Assembly: GCF_022026395.1 (NCBI RefSeq) | Contig: NZ_CP041767.1 | Coordinates: 1,499,501-1,563,500, forward strand | DNA length: 64,000 nucleotides | Direction: 5' to 3' | From: Brevibacillus brevis | GTDB lineage: Bacteria > Bacillota > Bacilli > Brevibacillales > Brevibacillaceae | In this document: positions 25,430 through 34,128 of the stretch, in pieces | Layout: each line of letters opens with the position of its first letter | How positions within the stretch are numbered: the first letter of the stretch is position 1 | The notes under the pieces: generated by a model | Seen by the model: only the letters and a program-made list of their open reading frames with translations | What the model was told of the DNA's origin: nothing | The model's database searches: none | Made by a program: the position numbers and the translations under genes

Positions 25430-27481
25430 ATGAAGAAGGTGGTTTCTGTATTCATGACCGCTATTCTTATTGCAATACTGGTCACCCCTGCTTTTGCTCT
25501 AACGAATCCTGATACTGTAGAAGAAAAGGCACGGGAGCAGGCTTCGAAGATCGTATCCGAATATGGTGCTAGTGGATTGCAGTATGCAATTAGGGATCAT
25601 GGATCCATTGTCTTATCAGGCAGTGCTGGTGTATACGATAAAGAGACCAAGAGTCCGATCACCGATGACACGATGTTTGGAATCGGCTCGGTAAGTAAAA
25701 TGTACGTGACTGCTGCAACGATGATGCTGGCTGATTCTAAAAGAATTGATATTGATAAGCCGCTAACCACGTATATCAAGGACTTTAAAATGGCAGATAA
25801 GCGATATAAACAGATTACGCCACGTATGTTGATGAATCATTCTTCAGGAATTTACGGTAGTCAATATGGGAATAGTTTTTTATTTGATGATAATGATACG
25901 AAAAATCATGATGAATTATTGGTAAGATTACAATCCGAAAGCTTAAAGTCAACTCCCGGCGAGTTTTCAGTATATTGCAATGATGGTTTTCAGCTGCTTG
26001 AAATATTGATTGAACGAGTGAGCGGTTTACGTTATAGCGAATTTCTTGAAACCTATATTTCTGATCCTCTCCAATTGACCTCTACCAAAACACCACTTGA
26101 TTCTTTTGATAGAGACAGGCTCATAAAAACTTATTATCCTGGGTTGGATCAAGCTTTACCCGTTGAGAATGCCAATCTCATAGGGACAGGAGGCCTTTAC
26201 TCCACGGCTGAAGAAGTAACTGAATTCGCTGAAGTATTAATCGGGAATCGAACGGATATTTTATCTGAGAAGTCAGTAAAGGCTATGCAAAGTCATGAGT
26301 ATAGAAAAGGCGTGTGGGTTCCTGAAGAGACAAACTCGATTAACTATGGTCTTGGTTGGGATGCTGTCCGTTTAGCACCGTTTAGTGATTACGGAATAAC
26401 AGCATTATTTAAAGGTGGAGATACGATTATGTATCACGCTGCTTTGGTGACCTTACCCGAACATGATATTACGATTGCTGTGCTTTCATCGGGAGGCAGT
26501 GGTATCTATAATAGTTTAGCTGCATCAAATATTTTATTGGAATATCTAAGAGCCAAAGGCACCATTAAAGAAATTCTACCTGAAAAAACATTTGAACCTC
26601 CAGTGAAAGTGGACATGCCATCCGATATGCTTGCATACTCTGGGTTATACGGTAGTGTAGGTAAAACGGTAAAACTGGAGATAAAGAACGGGGAGATTCA
26701 TTTACCTGATCTAGCATTTGGAGGGGTACCGCCGCAAAAATATGTATATACCGGCAATGGACAGTTCAAAAACAACGATGGGAATGCAACGATAAGCTTT
26801 GACCGAGCGAAGAATGGAAAAACCTATTTAAAACTTAACGCTTATATAAATAATCCAGGATTAGGTCAAGCGTTTTCGGTAACCTATGAATTTCAAAAGT
26901 TAGCTTCCAATCCACTAAAACAGTCAATGAAAACGGTATGGGAACATAGGGATGGAAAAAAATACTACGCTGTAGATGAAAAGATCACTTCAGTGATGTA
27001 TCTAAACAATGCGCTTGTGACCAAAACTATATCGGTTGATATCAGCCATGGATACGCTTCAGGCACTAAAATTGTTGACAAGAATAATGCAGTAAATGTA
27101 ATTCAGATTCCTGTTGCAAACGGAAGAGACGCTTTTGATTTGAATTTCTATCATAAGAATCAAAAAGAGTATGTAAAGATCAATGGATTATCCTATATCA
27201 GTGAAGATGCTATTCCAACCTTTAATGATGGGAAAGATTCATTATGCATCATACCATCGGATGGTCAGGCTAGATGGTATAAAATCGATGCAAAATCAGC
27301 CAACCGAGTTATGAACGTTGAGACTCCGGAAAGCGGAGGATTCGCCGTTTATGACAAGAATGGAATGACTGTGAACTTTTCAAAGGCAAGTAACAAGCAT
27401 TCGGTAGTACTGCCTGAGGGTGGGATGATCGTTTTTGGTGGGAATGCGGGTGATGTATTTAAAATTAATTTTGAAGAATAG
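25430..27481 (+). CDS. Secreted serine hydrolase (class C beta-lactamase fold)
   Basis: A 683-aa exported enzyme. Signal peptide VVSVFMTAILIAILVTPAFA, then a PBP/beta-lactamase domain with the SxxK nucleophile in GIGSVSKMYVTAA, a YCN motif (FSVYCNDGF) in the YxN position and a GGLYSTAEE segment. About 290 C-terminal residues are beta-rich without SLH repeats, unlike the hydrolase at 12460. GAGGAGG lies 8 nt before ATG 25430. It follows a LytTR two-component pair. Likely D-amino-acid peptidase, esterase or cell-wall-modifying enzyme; true beta-lactamase activity is not implied. Confidence 0.88.
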   Translation: MKKVVSVFMTAILIAILVTPAFALTNPDTVEEKAREQASKIVSEYGASGLQYAIRDHGSIVLSGSAGVYDKETKSPITDDTMFGIGSVSKMYVTAATMMLADSKRIDIDKPLTTYIKDFKMADKRYKQITPRMLMNHSSGIYGSQYGNSFLFDDNDTKNHDELLVRLQSESLKSTPGEFSVYCNDGFQLLEILIERVSGLRYSEFLETYISDPLQLTSTKTPLDSFDRDRLIKTYYPGLDQALPVENANLIGTGGLYSTAEEVTEFAEVLIGNRTDILSEKSVKAMQSHEYRKGVWVPEETNSINYGLGWDAVRLAPFSDYGITALFKGGDTIMYHAALVTLPEHDITIAVLSSGGSGIYNSLAASNILLEYLRAKGTIKEILPEKTFEPPVKVDMPSDMLAYSGLYGSVGKTVKLEIKNGEIHLPDLAFGGVPPQKYVYTGNGQFKNNDGNATISFDRAKNGKTYLKLNAYINNPGLGQAFSVTYEFQKLASNPLKQSMKTVWEHRDGKKYYAVDEKITSVMYLNNALVTKTISVDISHGYASGTKIVDKNNAVNVIQIPVANGRDAFDLNFYHKNQKEYVKINGLSYISEDAIPTFNDGKDSLCIIPSDGQARWYKIDAKSANRVMNVETPESGGFAVYDKNGMTVNFSKASNKHSVVLPEGGMIVFGGNAGDVFKINFEE

Positions 27482-27595
27482 ATAGATGTAAGCATAAAAG
27501 TCCGCATTACTAGTAATATCCCCTTTGAGTAGACAGTGTTAAAAGCCCGCCAAACTAACAGTGGGTGGTACACTCTCCTTGGAGGGGATTTTACT

Positions 27596-27667
27596 ATGGC
27601 TAAAAAAAGGTCAAACATTCAAAACCAGTGTGCCCCGGTCGAATACCGAAACACACTGGCTGCTTAG
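27596..27667 (+). CDS. Possible 23-codon micro-ORF
   Basis: ATG at 27596 with GGAGGGG about 8 nt upstream opens a frame for MAKKRSNIQNQCAPVEYRNT and three more residues. The ribosome-binding site is good, but the 3' half lies in the hairpin that appears to be the terminator of the opposite gene. No family recognised. Low confidence. Confidence 0.25.
   Translation: MAKKRSNIQNQCAPVEYRNTLAA
27625..27659 (-). terminator. Terminator of DUF5701-like gene
   Basis: CCAGTGTG / CACACTGG with an inner CGGT / ACCG stem; on the minus strand it is followed by a T-rich tract. It starts 15 nt after the stop of the minus-strand gene. Confidence 0.65.
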
Positions 27668-27673
27668 AATTTT

Positions 27674-28342
27674 CTAGTTGTGTTTACTTGACAGGGGTAA
27701 GACCATCTCAAGTTTTTTTTCACCCAAACGAGCTTTGCAGGAAGCCGAACCAAGCCACGTATGTGGATTGCCAGCCCAGCACCAGCCTAGCTTTGGCTTG
27801 TTTTCGGTGATCCACATGGCCGTTACTCGTCGATCGCCACAACGAGAGCCGAGTAGAGAAAAGCCGTTGTTTTTCTTTACCAGATCCGGGAAGTGGGTGA
27901 TCAGGGCAATTCCTTCCTCCAGCGTGAGCGGAGAACGCTGCTGCTCCAAGAGGATGGGCATCGCGTCATTCGGAGTGATGTTCAGCGTTTCTTTTCCCGT
28001 ATCAATTCCGGTCATCAGGTAAGCCATTCCTGTAGGAATCTCGATGTCTTCGATGGGTGTAAATCGCCGGATTTCTTCTGCATCCATGACACTGAAGCCA
28101 GCTTTCTTTTTCCGCTCGATGGCTTGCATCGCTTTTTCTCCGTCGAACCATTCGCCTTTTACCACGAGAACAAAGGGGACGACGCCCGCTTGCAGGTCGT
28201 CTTCTTGAATGGTGAGAGCTTCTGCCAGTGGTTGCAGCGGGGTCAGATTTTCCCGAAATTCATCTGCTGTCATGCCCGCCATTTCAGGATAGCCCTTATG
28301 AATGAGTGTTGTCAGTTGCCGTTCGAATTCAGCTTTGTGCAT
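27674..28342 (-). CDS. DUF5701-like protein of unknown function
   Basis: A 222-aa cytoplasmic protein that I place in the DUF5701 type by its shape: FERQLTTLIHKGYPEMAGMT at the N-terminus, GVVPFVLVVKG in the middle, and the C-terminal RRVTAMWITENKPKLGWCWA followed by NPHTWLGSASC. It has no signal peptide or membrane helix. GGAGG lies 11 nt before the ATG. It is divergent from a regulator with two MerR domains, which probably controls it. No biochemical role is known to me for this family. Confidence 0.65.
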   Translation of the reverse strand: MHKAEFERQLTTLIHKGYPEMAGMTADEFRENLTPLQPLAEALTIQEDDLQAGVVPFVLVVKGEWFDGEKAMQAIERKKKAGFSVMDAEEIRRFTPIEDIEIPTGMAYLMTGIDTGKETLNITPNDAMPILLEQQRSPLTLEEGIALITHFPDLVKKNNGFSLLGSRCGDRRVTAMWITENKPKLGWCWAGNPHTWLGSASCKARLGEKKLEMVLPLSSKHN

Positions 28343-28439
28343 AAGTTAATGCGCCTCCTTCCACTTGTCACATTCATCTTACAACATTCGCGCTAATTGA
28401 AAGGTTTCTCCAAAAGAAAAGGAATGAAGCTGATTTGGG

Positions 28440-28470
28440 TTGAAGTAACTTTACAAATAAGCTTTAATCT
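28440..28470 (+). promoter_or_regulatory. MerR-type promoter of the tandem-MerR gene
   Basis: TTGAAG (28440-28445), 19-bp spacer, TAATCT (28465-28470). The 19-bp spacing suggests autoregulation by a MerR-family protein; a partial AAG/CTT dyad lies inside the spacer. Confidence 0.5.
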
Positions 28471-28503
28471 TTGTGGAAGAAAATCGGAAGGAGGCTGGCT
28501 GCC

Positions 28504-29211
28504 GTGCGCCCCATTGATATTGCACGTAAGCTGAAACTGAGTACGAGCGCCTTGCGCAATTATGAAGCACATGGGCTGGTTCCACCTGTAGAACGGTCAG
28601 TGAGCGGCTACCGGAAGTATACGGAGGAACACGTCGCTTATTTTACCTGTATCCAAGCCATGTCCCCAGGCTTTGGAATGGATGTGACGGCGCAGGTCAT
28701 GCGATTGATTCAGGATAGACAGTTGCAGGCTGCTCTATGGCTTGTGAATGAGGTACAGGCTAACTTGCAGAGGGACAAACAGTTAGCGGAACGAAACGTG
28801 GCGATGCTTGAAGACGGTCCAGCTGGAAAGGGTGAGGAAGCTGGAAACGGCGAATGGATGACGATTGGGGAGGTAGCAACCATGACTTCTCTGCCGAGCT
28901 CAACCATCCGCCACTGGGAAAAGGTTGGACTTATTACGACTTCCCGCGATGAGAAAAATGGCTACCGTCTCTTCAATCGCTCGCAAATCCGCAAAATCAT
29001 GCTGCTACGCACGCTGCGACCTGCTGTCTATTCCTTATCGGTTGTGGAGCTGAAGGAAGCTATCGCGAACATGAATGAAGAGGATGTAAAAGAGGCGCGA
29101 AACATCGCTTTGGAAACGCTGCGCTATCTGGATCAGATGAATCTCGTACAAACGCGTGGGGTTTTCTATTTCTATCAATTATGCAAAGTGGTTCAGTTGG
29201 TCGAAGAATAG
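28504..29211 (+). CDS. Transcriptional regulator with two MerR DNA-binding domains
   Basis: A 235-aa protein with two MerR winged helices in one chain. The first (residues 3-60) reads IDIARKLKLSTSALRNYEAH with wing SVSGYRKYTEEHV; the second (about 117-185) reads TIGEVATMTSLPSSTIRHWE with wing EKNGYRLFNRSQI. Between them is a helical linker (LVNEVQANLQRDKQLAERNV). Standard MerR proteins have one such domain and dimerise. The start is GTG 28504, 9 nt after AAGGAGG. It is divergent from the DUF5701-like gene. Ligand unknown; no metal-binding cysteines stand out. Confidence 0.85.
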   Translation: MRPIDIARKLKLSTSALRNYEAHGLVPPVERSVSGYRKYTEEHVAYFTCIQAMSPGFGMDVTAQVMRLIQDRQLQAALWLVNEVQANLQRDKQLAERNVAMLEDGPAGKGEEAGNGEWMTIGEVATMTSLPSSTIRHWEKVGLITTSRDEKNGYRLFNRSQIRKIMLLRTLRPAVYSLSVVELKEAIANMNEEDVKEARNIALETLRYLDQMNLVQTRGVFYFYQLCKVVQLVEE

Positions 29212-29229
29212 GGTAGCGAAAAGAGAAAA

Positions 29230-29257
29230 CCCTCTTCTGCACATTCGCAAAAGAGGG
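29230..29257 (-). terminator. Terminator of adenine deaminase gene
   Basis: CCCTCTT / AAGAGGG with a 14-nt loop, followed on the minus strand by TTTTCTCTTTT. Confidence 0.7.
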
Positions 29258-29267
29258 GATGTCATCG

Positions 29268-31097
29268 TTATTCCACAAACAGTGATACTCGCTCAAATCC
29301 TGCATCTGAAATGCGAATCAAGCCTGTATCGGATATGTGCAAAGTCGGTATGACGACCAGAGCAAGCAAAGACAATGTCATAAAGGCGTAGTTCATCGTG
29401 CAGCCAGCTTTCACCAAGGCTTGGCTAATCTCCATGGATTGCTGCACAACTGTTTCATAAGGCTCGGTCGACATCAGTCCAGCTAAACGCAGCGGAAGCT
29501 CCACCATTTCGCCGTCTCCAGTCACGACAGCGATGCCGCCTTGCATGCTGATCACAGCATTGGCTACTTGTGCCATCCGCTCATCATCGTTTCCGATGAC
29601 AAGCACGTTATGGCAGTCATGGGCGACAGTCATGGCAATCGCTGCTGGCTGGTTAAATCCGACATTGCCGACAATCCCGATGCCAGAGCCGCCTGTTTTC
29701 CCATGGCGTTCGAAAACAGCCATTTTGCACAAGGTACTCTCGGGCGTGATCTGGAGCTCGCCATTTGCGACAGCCACATCGACAAACACTTCGTCCGTCT
29801 CTACGTGATTTTCGCGGACAACTGCGACGCGTGTCTTGATCGTCCCGGACGGAACGGGGGTCTTGATGATGAAGTCAGATGGAGTGAGCTCAGCCTTGAT
29901 TTTCACAGAGTTGATGGCAAACTCAGGGTAAGGGAACGGAGAAAGTTCGAGCGTCATTTCACCGTTTTCCGCCACTACGTCACCGCGTGCGATCGTCGTC
30001 ACGACATTTACATCAGCCAGATTCCCGTCGAGCAAAATGATATCTGCGATGATACCCGGTGCGATCGAGCCTACATCTCGTGCGACACCGAATCGTTCTG
30101 CTGTATTGATGGTCGCCATCTGGAAGGCAGTCACAGGCTTGACTCCTTGCGAGATCGCATGTCTGACGATGAAGTTCATATGACCTTCTTCTTTCAACGA
30201 ATCACAGATGCGGTCATCGGACACGAGCATCATTCGGCGGGAGTCAATGCCCTGTTCGGTGTGTGCCTTGATCGTTGCTGCAACATCGTGCCAGGCTGAG
30301 CCGCGGCGCATTTTGGCATACATGCCAAGGCGTACCCGCTGTGCGACATCTTCGCTGGTCACACACTCATGGTCGCCGGTTACACCCGCAGCTGCATAAG
30401 CAGCCAGACGTGGATCACTTGACGGCCATGTATAGTGACCATCCACTACTTTTCCTGCCCGCAGTGTCGCTTGAATCTCTCCAATCATTTTCGGGTCTCC
30501 GTACACGACCCCAGGGAAATTCATGACTTCTCCGAGCGCGATCATATCGGGTCCCCAGCTCAATGCTTCCGCGACCTCCGCTGGTCCGAATTCTGCCCCA
30601 GCCGTTTCAAAAGAAGCATCCGTTGAAGGGACGCAGGAAGCGACCTGCATGTAAGCAGCCATCGGGGTTTGTCTCGCCTCATCCAGCATGATCCGCAAAC
30701 CAGGTAGACCGAGAACATTCGAGATCTCATGTGCGTCGAAAAAACCGCCTGTCGTTCCGAGGGGCAGTACCGCATTGGCGAATTGCGTCACGGATAGCAT
30801 ACTGCTTTCGATATGACAGTGCCCGTCCAACAGTCCTGGTGCCATATACTTTCCTTTTGCATCAATGATCCTGGTGGATTCATCCGTCATCCCTTCTACA
30901 AAAGGACCGACATAGGCGATACGGGTGCCAACAACAGCGATGGACATATTCGGCAAGATTTCACCGGAGAGAACATTGACGAGAGTGCCGTTATGGATGA
31001 AGAGGGTCGCTTTTTTCTCCCCTCTGGAAAAGGCAACGAGATCAGGAATGCAATCTGCGAGTGGAGGTCTTGCAAAGAACGGATGCTGCTGTGTCAT
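29268..31097 (-). CDS. ade: Adenine deaminase
   Basis: A 609-aa amidohydrolase that converts adenine to hypoxanthine and ammonia in purine salvage. Metal-site motifs are visible in GLLDGHCHIESSM and in the VDGHYTWPSSDP and TGDHECVTSEDV stretches, with the family hallmark MLVSDDRICDSL. Length fits AdeC proteins. I start at ATG 31097, 8 nt after GAGGTGA; an in-frame GTG at 31109 would overlap that site. It is monocistronic and no purine riboswitch is visible upstream. Confidence 0.95.
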   Translation of the reverse strand: MTQQHPFFARPPLADCIPDLVAFSRGEKKATLFIHNGTLVNVLSGEILPNMSIAVVGTRIAYVGPFVEGMTDESTRIIDAKGKYMAPGLLDGHCHIESSMLSVTQFANAVLPLGTTGGFFDAHEISNVLGLPGLRIMLDEARQTPMAAYMQVASCVPSTDASFETAGAEFGPAEVAEALSWGPDMIALGEVMNFPGVVYGDPKMIGEIQATLRAGKVVDGHYTWPSSDPRLAAYAAAGVTGDHECVTSEDVAQRVRLGMYAKMRRGSAWHDVAATIKAHTEQGIDSRRMMLVSDDRICDSLKEEGHMNFIVRHAISQGVKPVTAFQMATINTAERFGVARDVGSIAPGIIADIILLDGNLADVNVVTTIARGDVVAENGEMTLELSPFPYPEFAINSVKIKAELTPSDFIIKTPVPSGTIKTRVAVVRENHVETDEVFVDVAVANGELQITPESTLCKMAVFERHGKTGGSGIGIVGNVGFNQPAAIAMTVAHDCHNVLVIGNDDERMAQVANAVISMQGGIAVVTGDGEMVELPLRLAGLMSTEPYETVVQQSMEISQALVKAGCTMNYAFMTLSLLALVVIPTLHISDTGLIRISDAGFERVSLFVE

Positions 31098-31205
31098 GTT
31101 TACTATCACCTCATGCTGGATTTGGTTTTTTACATATAGTACACATCGAAGAGGAAGGAAGCTAGTTTTCTTTTAGAAAAAATTAAAAAAAAGAGGGTGT
31201 AGTGG

Positions 31206-31547
31206 ATGACGAGAGTAAAAGTCATAAACATAAAAATATCGTCCTACATCAAGCTGTGTGCGGGAGCCGGGGTTTCGATCGGGGTTTTGGATGGGGCCTT
31301 TCGTTTCCTATTTTTACTTGTAATGGGGCAGTTTGGCGCTTCGGAAGCTTTGATTTTCAGTATGCAGGTCAAGGGATGGACAGCGGGAATCTTGCATGTG
31401 CTTTCTGTACCGCTGCTGTATGGATTAGGCGCAGTCCTATTTGGCTTTGTCTCCTATTTTCCGTTTATGTACTACCTAAAGTGCAAGAAGGGTATTGTGA
31501 TCGAAGGGGTATTTGAAGGGGAGCAGCGCGAGGAGATACCAAAATAA
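31206..31547 (+). CDS. Small membrane protein of unknown function
   Basis: A 113-aa protein with two or three hydrophobic segments (SYIKLCAGAGVSIGVLDGAF; FRFLFLLVMGQFG; LHVLSVPLLYGLGAVLFGFV) and a charged C-terminal tail. GAGGG lies about 9 nt upstream of ATG 31206. No family recognised. It is divergent from ade and convergent with the permease gene. Confidence 0.65.
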   Translation: MTRVKVINIKISSYIKLCAGAGVSIGVLDGAFRFLFLLVMGQFGASEALIFSMQVKGWTAGILHVLSVPLLYGLGAVLFGFVSYFPFMYYLKCKKGIVIEGVFEGEQREEIPK

Positions 31548-31551
31548 AGCA

Positions 31552-31590
31552 CCTCCCGTTTTCACCGTTGTTGAAAGTGAAAACAGGAGG
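31552..31590. terminator. Hairpin between convergent genes
   Basis: Fourteen-position stem CCTCCcGTTTTCAC / GTGAAAACaGGAGG with one mismatch, between the small membrane protein and the permease. Confidence 0.6.
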
Positions 31591-31596
31591 CGCTGC

Positions 31597-32967
31597 TTAG
31601 TGTTCGGCTACCTCTATTTCATTTGTTCTCGTTTTCCGCAGTTTGTAGATCACGACGAGCAGAATAAACCATACAGGTGTGATAAACAAGGCGACTCGTG
31701 TATCTTCTGCGAGTGCAAGGACGACCAGGATGAAGGCAAGGAATGCCAGGATCAGGTAATTGGCAAAAGGATAGAGCGGCATTTTAAATGGGTTCGCTTT
31801 TGCTAATTCCGGTCTCGTTTTGCGATATTTCAAATGACAGATGACCGTGATTCCCCAAATAAAGATAAAGCAAACGGTCGACACACTAGTAATCAGAGTA
31901 AATACGCCCTCTGGCATGACGTAGTTCAATACGACTGCGATTAGAATGACAACTGTCGAAAAGAGTAGTGCATTTGCCGGGACCTTGTTGGCAGTCAGTT
32001 TGGTAAGGGGCACAGGTGCATTCTTTTCTTTGGCAAGGGAGTAAACCATCCGGCTTGTACTGAAAATGGCGCTATTACATGCGGAAGCGGCGGATGTCAG
32101 TACGACAAAGTTGACGATACCGGCAGCGGCTGCAATGCCAATCGCTGCGAAGACCTGTACGAATGGACTCTCCAATGGGTTGATCGCGTTCCAAGGATAA
32201 ATGCTCATGATGACGATGAGTGCGCCAACGTAGAAAATCAAAATTCGAATCGGAATTTGGTTAATCGCCTTTGGAATGACGCGTTTTGGGTCTTCTGTTT
32301 CACCGGCCGTCAGACCGACGAGCTCGATCCCAACAAATGCGAATACGACCATCTGGAAGGAGAGAAGGAACCCATTGAAGCCGTTCGGGAACATACCGCC
32401 ATGACTCCAGAGATTCGTAAAGGTGGACGCACCTGCATTCGTAGAAAAGCCCTTGATGATCATGAAAATGCCGACAAAAATCAGGGCGAGAATCGCGATG
32501 ACCTTAACGAGCGCGAACCAAAATTCCATTTCTCCAAAAAGCTTCACCGTAGCCAGGTTCATGATTAACAAAATCACGAGGGCGATTAAGCCTGGCATCC
32601 ACTGCGGTATTTCCGGAAACCAAAATTGCGTGTACAGACCAACCGCTGTCAGGTCGGCCATGGCGATGGAAATCCAGCAAAACCAGTAAGTCCAGCCCGT
32701 GACAAATGCGGCCATATTCCCCAAATAGTCTTTGACGAAATCCACGAAAGAATGGTAGTTCAAATTGCTCAAGAGGAGCTCCCCGAGGGAGCGCATGATT
32801 AAAAAGCAGATGACGCCCGTAATCAAGTAAGCAAATAAGATGGATGGGCCGGCCAAATGAATCGATTTTCCTGCGCCCAAAAATAATCCTGTTCCGATTG
32901 CTCCACCGATCGCGATGAGTTGTACGTGTCTGTTTTTTAGACCTCTCTCCAATTTTTGATCCTGCAT
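31597..32967 (-). CDS. Amino-acid permease, APC superfamily (CycA/AapA-like)
   Basis: A 456-aa inner-membrane transporter with about 12 helices. The N-terminal LKNRHVQLIAIGGAIGTGLF and AGPSILFAYLITG, and the later FVGIELVGLTAGETEDPKRV, are signatures of the amino-acid transporter family of proton symporters; it most resembles D-alanine/D-serine/glycine permeases. I use ATG 32967, preceded by GAGAGG; an upstream GTG at 32976 is less likely. Exact substrates are not determined by sequence. Confidence 0.9.
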   Translation of the reverse strand: MQDQKLERGLKNRHVQLIAIGGAIGTGLFLGAGKSIHLAGPSILFAYLITGVICFLIMRSLGELLLSNLNYHSFVDFVKDYLGNMAAFVTGWTYWFCWISIAMADLTAVGLYTQFWFPEIPQWMPGLIALVILLIMNLATVKLFGEMEFWFALVKVIAILALIFVGIFMIIKGFSTNAGASTFTNLWSHGGMFPNGFNGFLLSFQMVVFAFVGIELVGLTAGETEDPKRVIPKAINQIPIRILIFYVGALIVIMSIYPWNAINPLESPFVQVFAAIGIAAAAGIVNFVVLTSAASACNSAIFSTSRMVYSLAKEKNAPVPLTKLTANKVPANALLFSTVVILIAVVLNYVMPEGVFTLITSVSTVCFIFIWGITVICHLKYRKTRPELAKANPFKMPLYPFANYLILAFLAFILVVLALAEDTRVALFITPVWFILLVVIYKLRKTRTNEIEVAEH

Positions 32968-33184
32968 ACGATCCACCTCTCTCTATTTTTAGTTAGTTTT
33001 CAATTTTTAGATTTTTATCAAACAGATAATCTTCATATTAACATAACTATAGCGATTTAACATATGTTTATTTATTTTTATAGAAAAAAAGCTTTTGGAT
33101 ATGAACGGAATAGGAACATACTGGAAGTGCTGACTCTTTTAAACATAGGCTGCACTTTTTTTGTATTTCAGAAAAAAGAATATA
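32968..33184. other. Intergenic stretch without a gene
   Basis: A+T-rich stretch between the permease and the Mn transporter promoter. I see only a weak stem AAGTGC / GCACTT before a T run near 33154 and no convincing open frame. Confidence 0.6.
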
Positions 33185-33230
33185 TTGACATGAGAATGGA
33201 AATCATTTAATTTTGCGTTAGGGCAACTTT
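33185..33230 (+). promoter_or_regulatory. Promoter and MntR-like operator of the Mn transporter
   Basis: TTGACA (33185-33190), 17-bp spacer, TAATTT (33208-33213), then TTTGCGTTAGGGCAACTTT (33212-33230), very close to the Bacillus MntR box, overlapping the start point. The spacer also contains TGAGAATGGAAATCA, a loose Fur-type 7-1-7 match. About 150 nt of untranslated leader follow with no recognised riboswitch. Confidence 0.75.
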
Positions 33231-33384
33231 TTTATACGAATGCATATTAGTTTGTTTTGGTTAATATTATTGGTACAAGACTACATTGTTGTGTGTAGGC
33301 ATATGTACATGTGGGATTTACCCGTTTCACCATCGGTTTTTGGGCGGGATCATATAACGGGCTATTATTTGGAGGGAAAAAATC

Positions 33385-34128
33385 ATGGAATCTGCTATCG
33401 CGGTAAGGGGCTTGCATGTCTCCTACTTTGGGAACGAAGTTGTTCGGGATGTTTCTTTTGATGTTGAAGTAGGGAGCATGGTTGGAATCATCGGTCCAAA
33501 CGGGGCAGGGAAGTCAACCCTGATCAAAGCGCTCTTGGAACTCATTCCGAGAGATAAGGGGAATGTGCGGATTTTTGGGAAAGAGACAAATGAATTCCGG
33601 AAGAAAATCGCCTATGTACCACAGCGGAGCATAATTGATTGGACGTTTCCGATCACCGTCATGGATACAGTGCTGATCGGGACATACCCAAGTGTTGGAC
33701 TGTTTAAATTTCCGAAGAAAAAGGAAAAAGCGTGGGCGTTGGAATGCCTGAGAAAAGTAGGGCTGGAGGATTTCCGCGACAGGCAGATTGGGGAGCTCTC
33801 CGGCGGGCAGCAACAGCGTGTCTTCCTGGCAAGGGCACTTGCGCAAAAACCAGAGCTGCTGCTTCTGGACGAGCCGTTTGTGGGAATTGATGTGGCGAGC
33901 GAGGATACCATCATTCGCATTTTGAAAGAGCTGCAATTTCAGGACAAAACAATCGTCGTCGTCCATCATGACTTGTCCAAAGCATATGCGTATTTTGATC
34001 AACTCCTTTTAATGAACAAAGAATTGATCAAGTTCGGTACGGTCGATGAAGTGCTGAATCGAGAAGTCATGTCGAGAGCATATTCCTATCAACTCCCATT
34101 TCTCGAAAAGACCGAGGTGCTTGCATAA
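33385..34128 (+). CDS. mntB: Manganese ABC transporter, ATP-binding protein
   Basis: A 247-aa ATPase of a metal uptake ABC system. Walker A is GPNGAGKSTL, the signature ELSGGQQQRVFLARAL, Walker B LLLLDEPFVGID and the switch His VVVHHDLS. GGAGGG precedes ATG 33385. It is the first gene of a three-gene operon (ATPase, permease, binding protein), overlapping the permease start by one base. Manganese is favoured over zinc by the upstream MntR-like box and by the binding-protein ligands. Confidence 0.92.
   Translation: MESAIAVRGLHVSYFGNEVVRDVSFDVEVGSMVGIIGPNGAGKSTLIKALLELIPRDKGNVRIFGKETNEFRKKIAYVPQRSIIDWTFPITVMDTVLIGTYPSVGLFKFPKKKEKAWALECLRKVGLEDFRDRQIGELSGGQQQRVFLARALAQKPELLLLDEPFVGIDVASEDTIIRILKELQFQDKTIVVVHHDLSKAYAYFDQLLLMNKELIKFGTVDEVLNREVMSRAYSYQLPFLEKTEVLA

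Noticed and set aside
27482..27600. Insertion-sequence end between the serine hydrolase and the DUF5701-like gene
   Set aside because: There are short palindromes (for example ATTACTAGTAAT at 27506) but no transposase fragment or matching inverted end.
22600..27600. Genomic island carrying the MerR/LytTR/serine hydrolase genes
   Set aside because: A+T content looks higher, but there is no integrase, tRNA or flanking direct repeat; kept only as a remark.
31098..31205. Purine riboswitch before adenine deaminase
   Set aside because: The interval is short and lacks the conserved three-way junction core sequences.
33231..33384. Manganese (yybP-ykoY) riboswitch in the leader of the Mn transporter
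   Set aside because: I cannot find the paired conserved loops; the MntR-like box explains control well enough.
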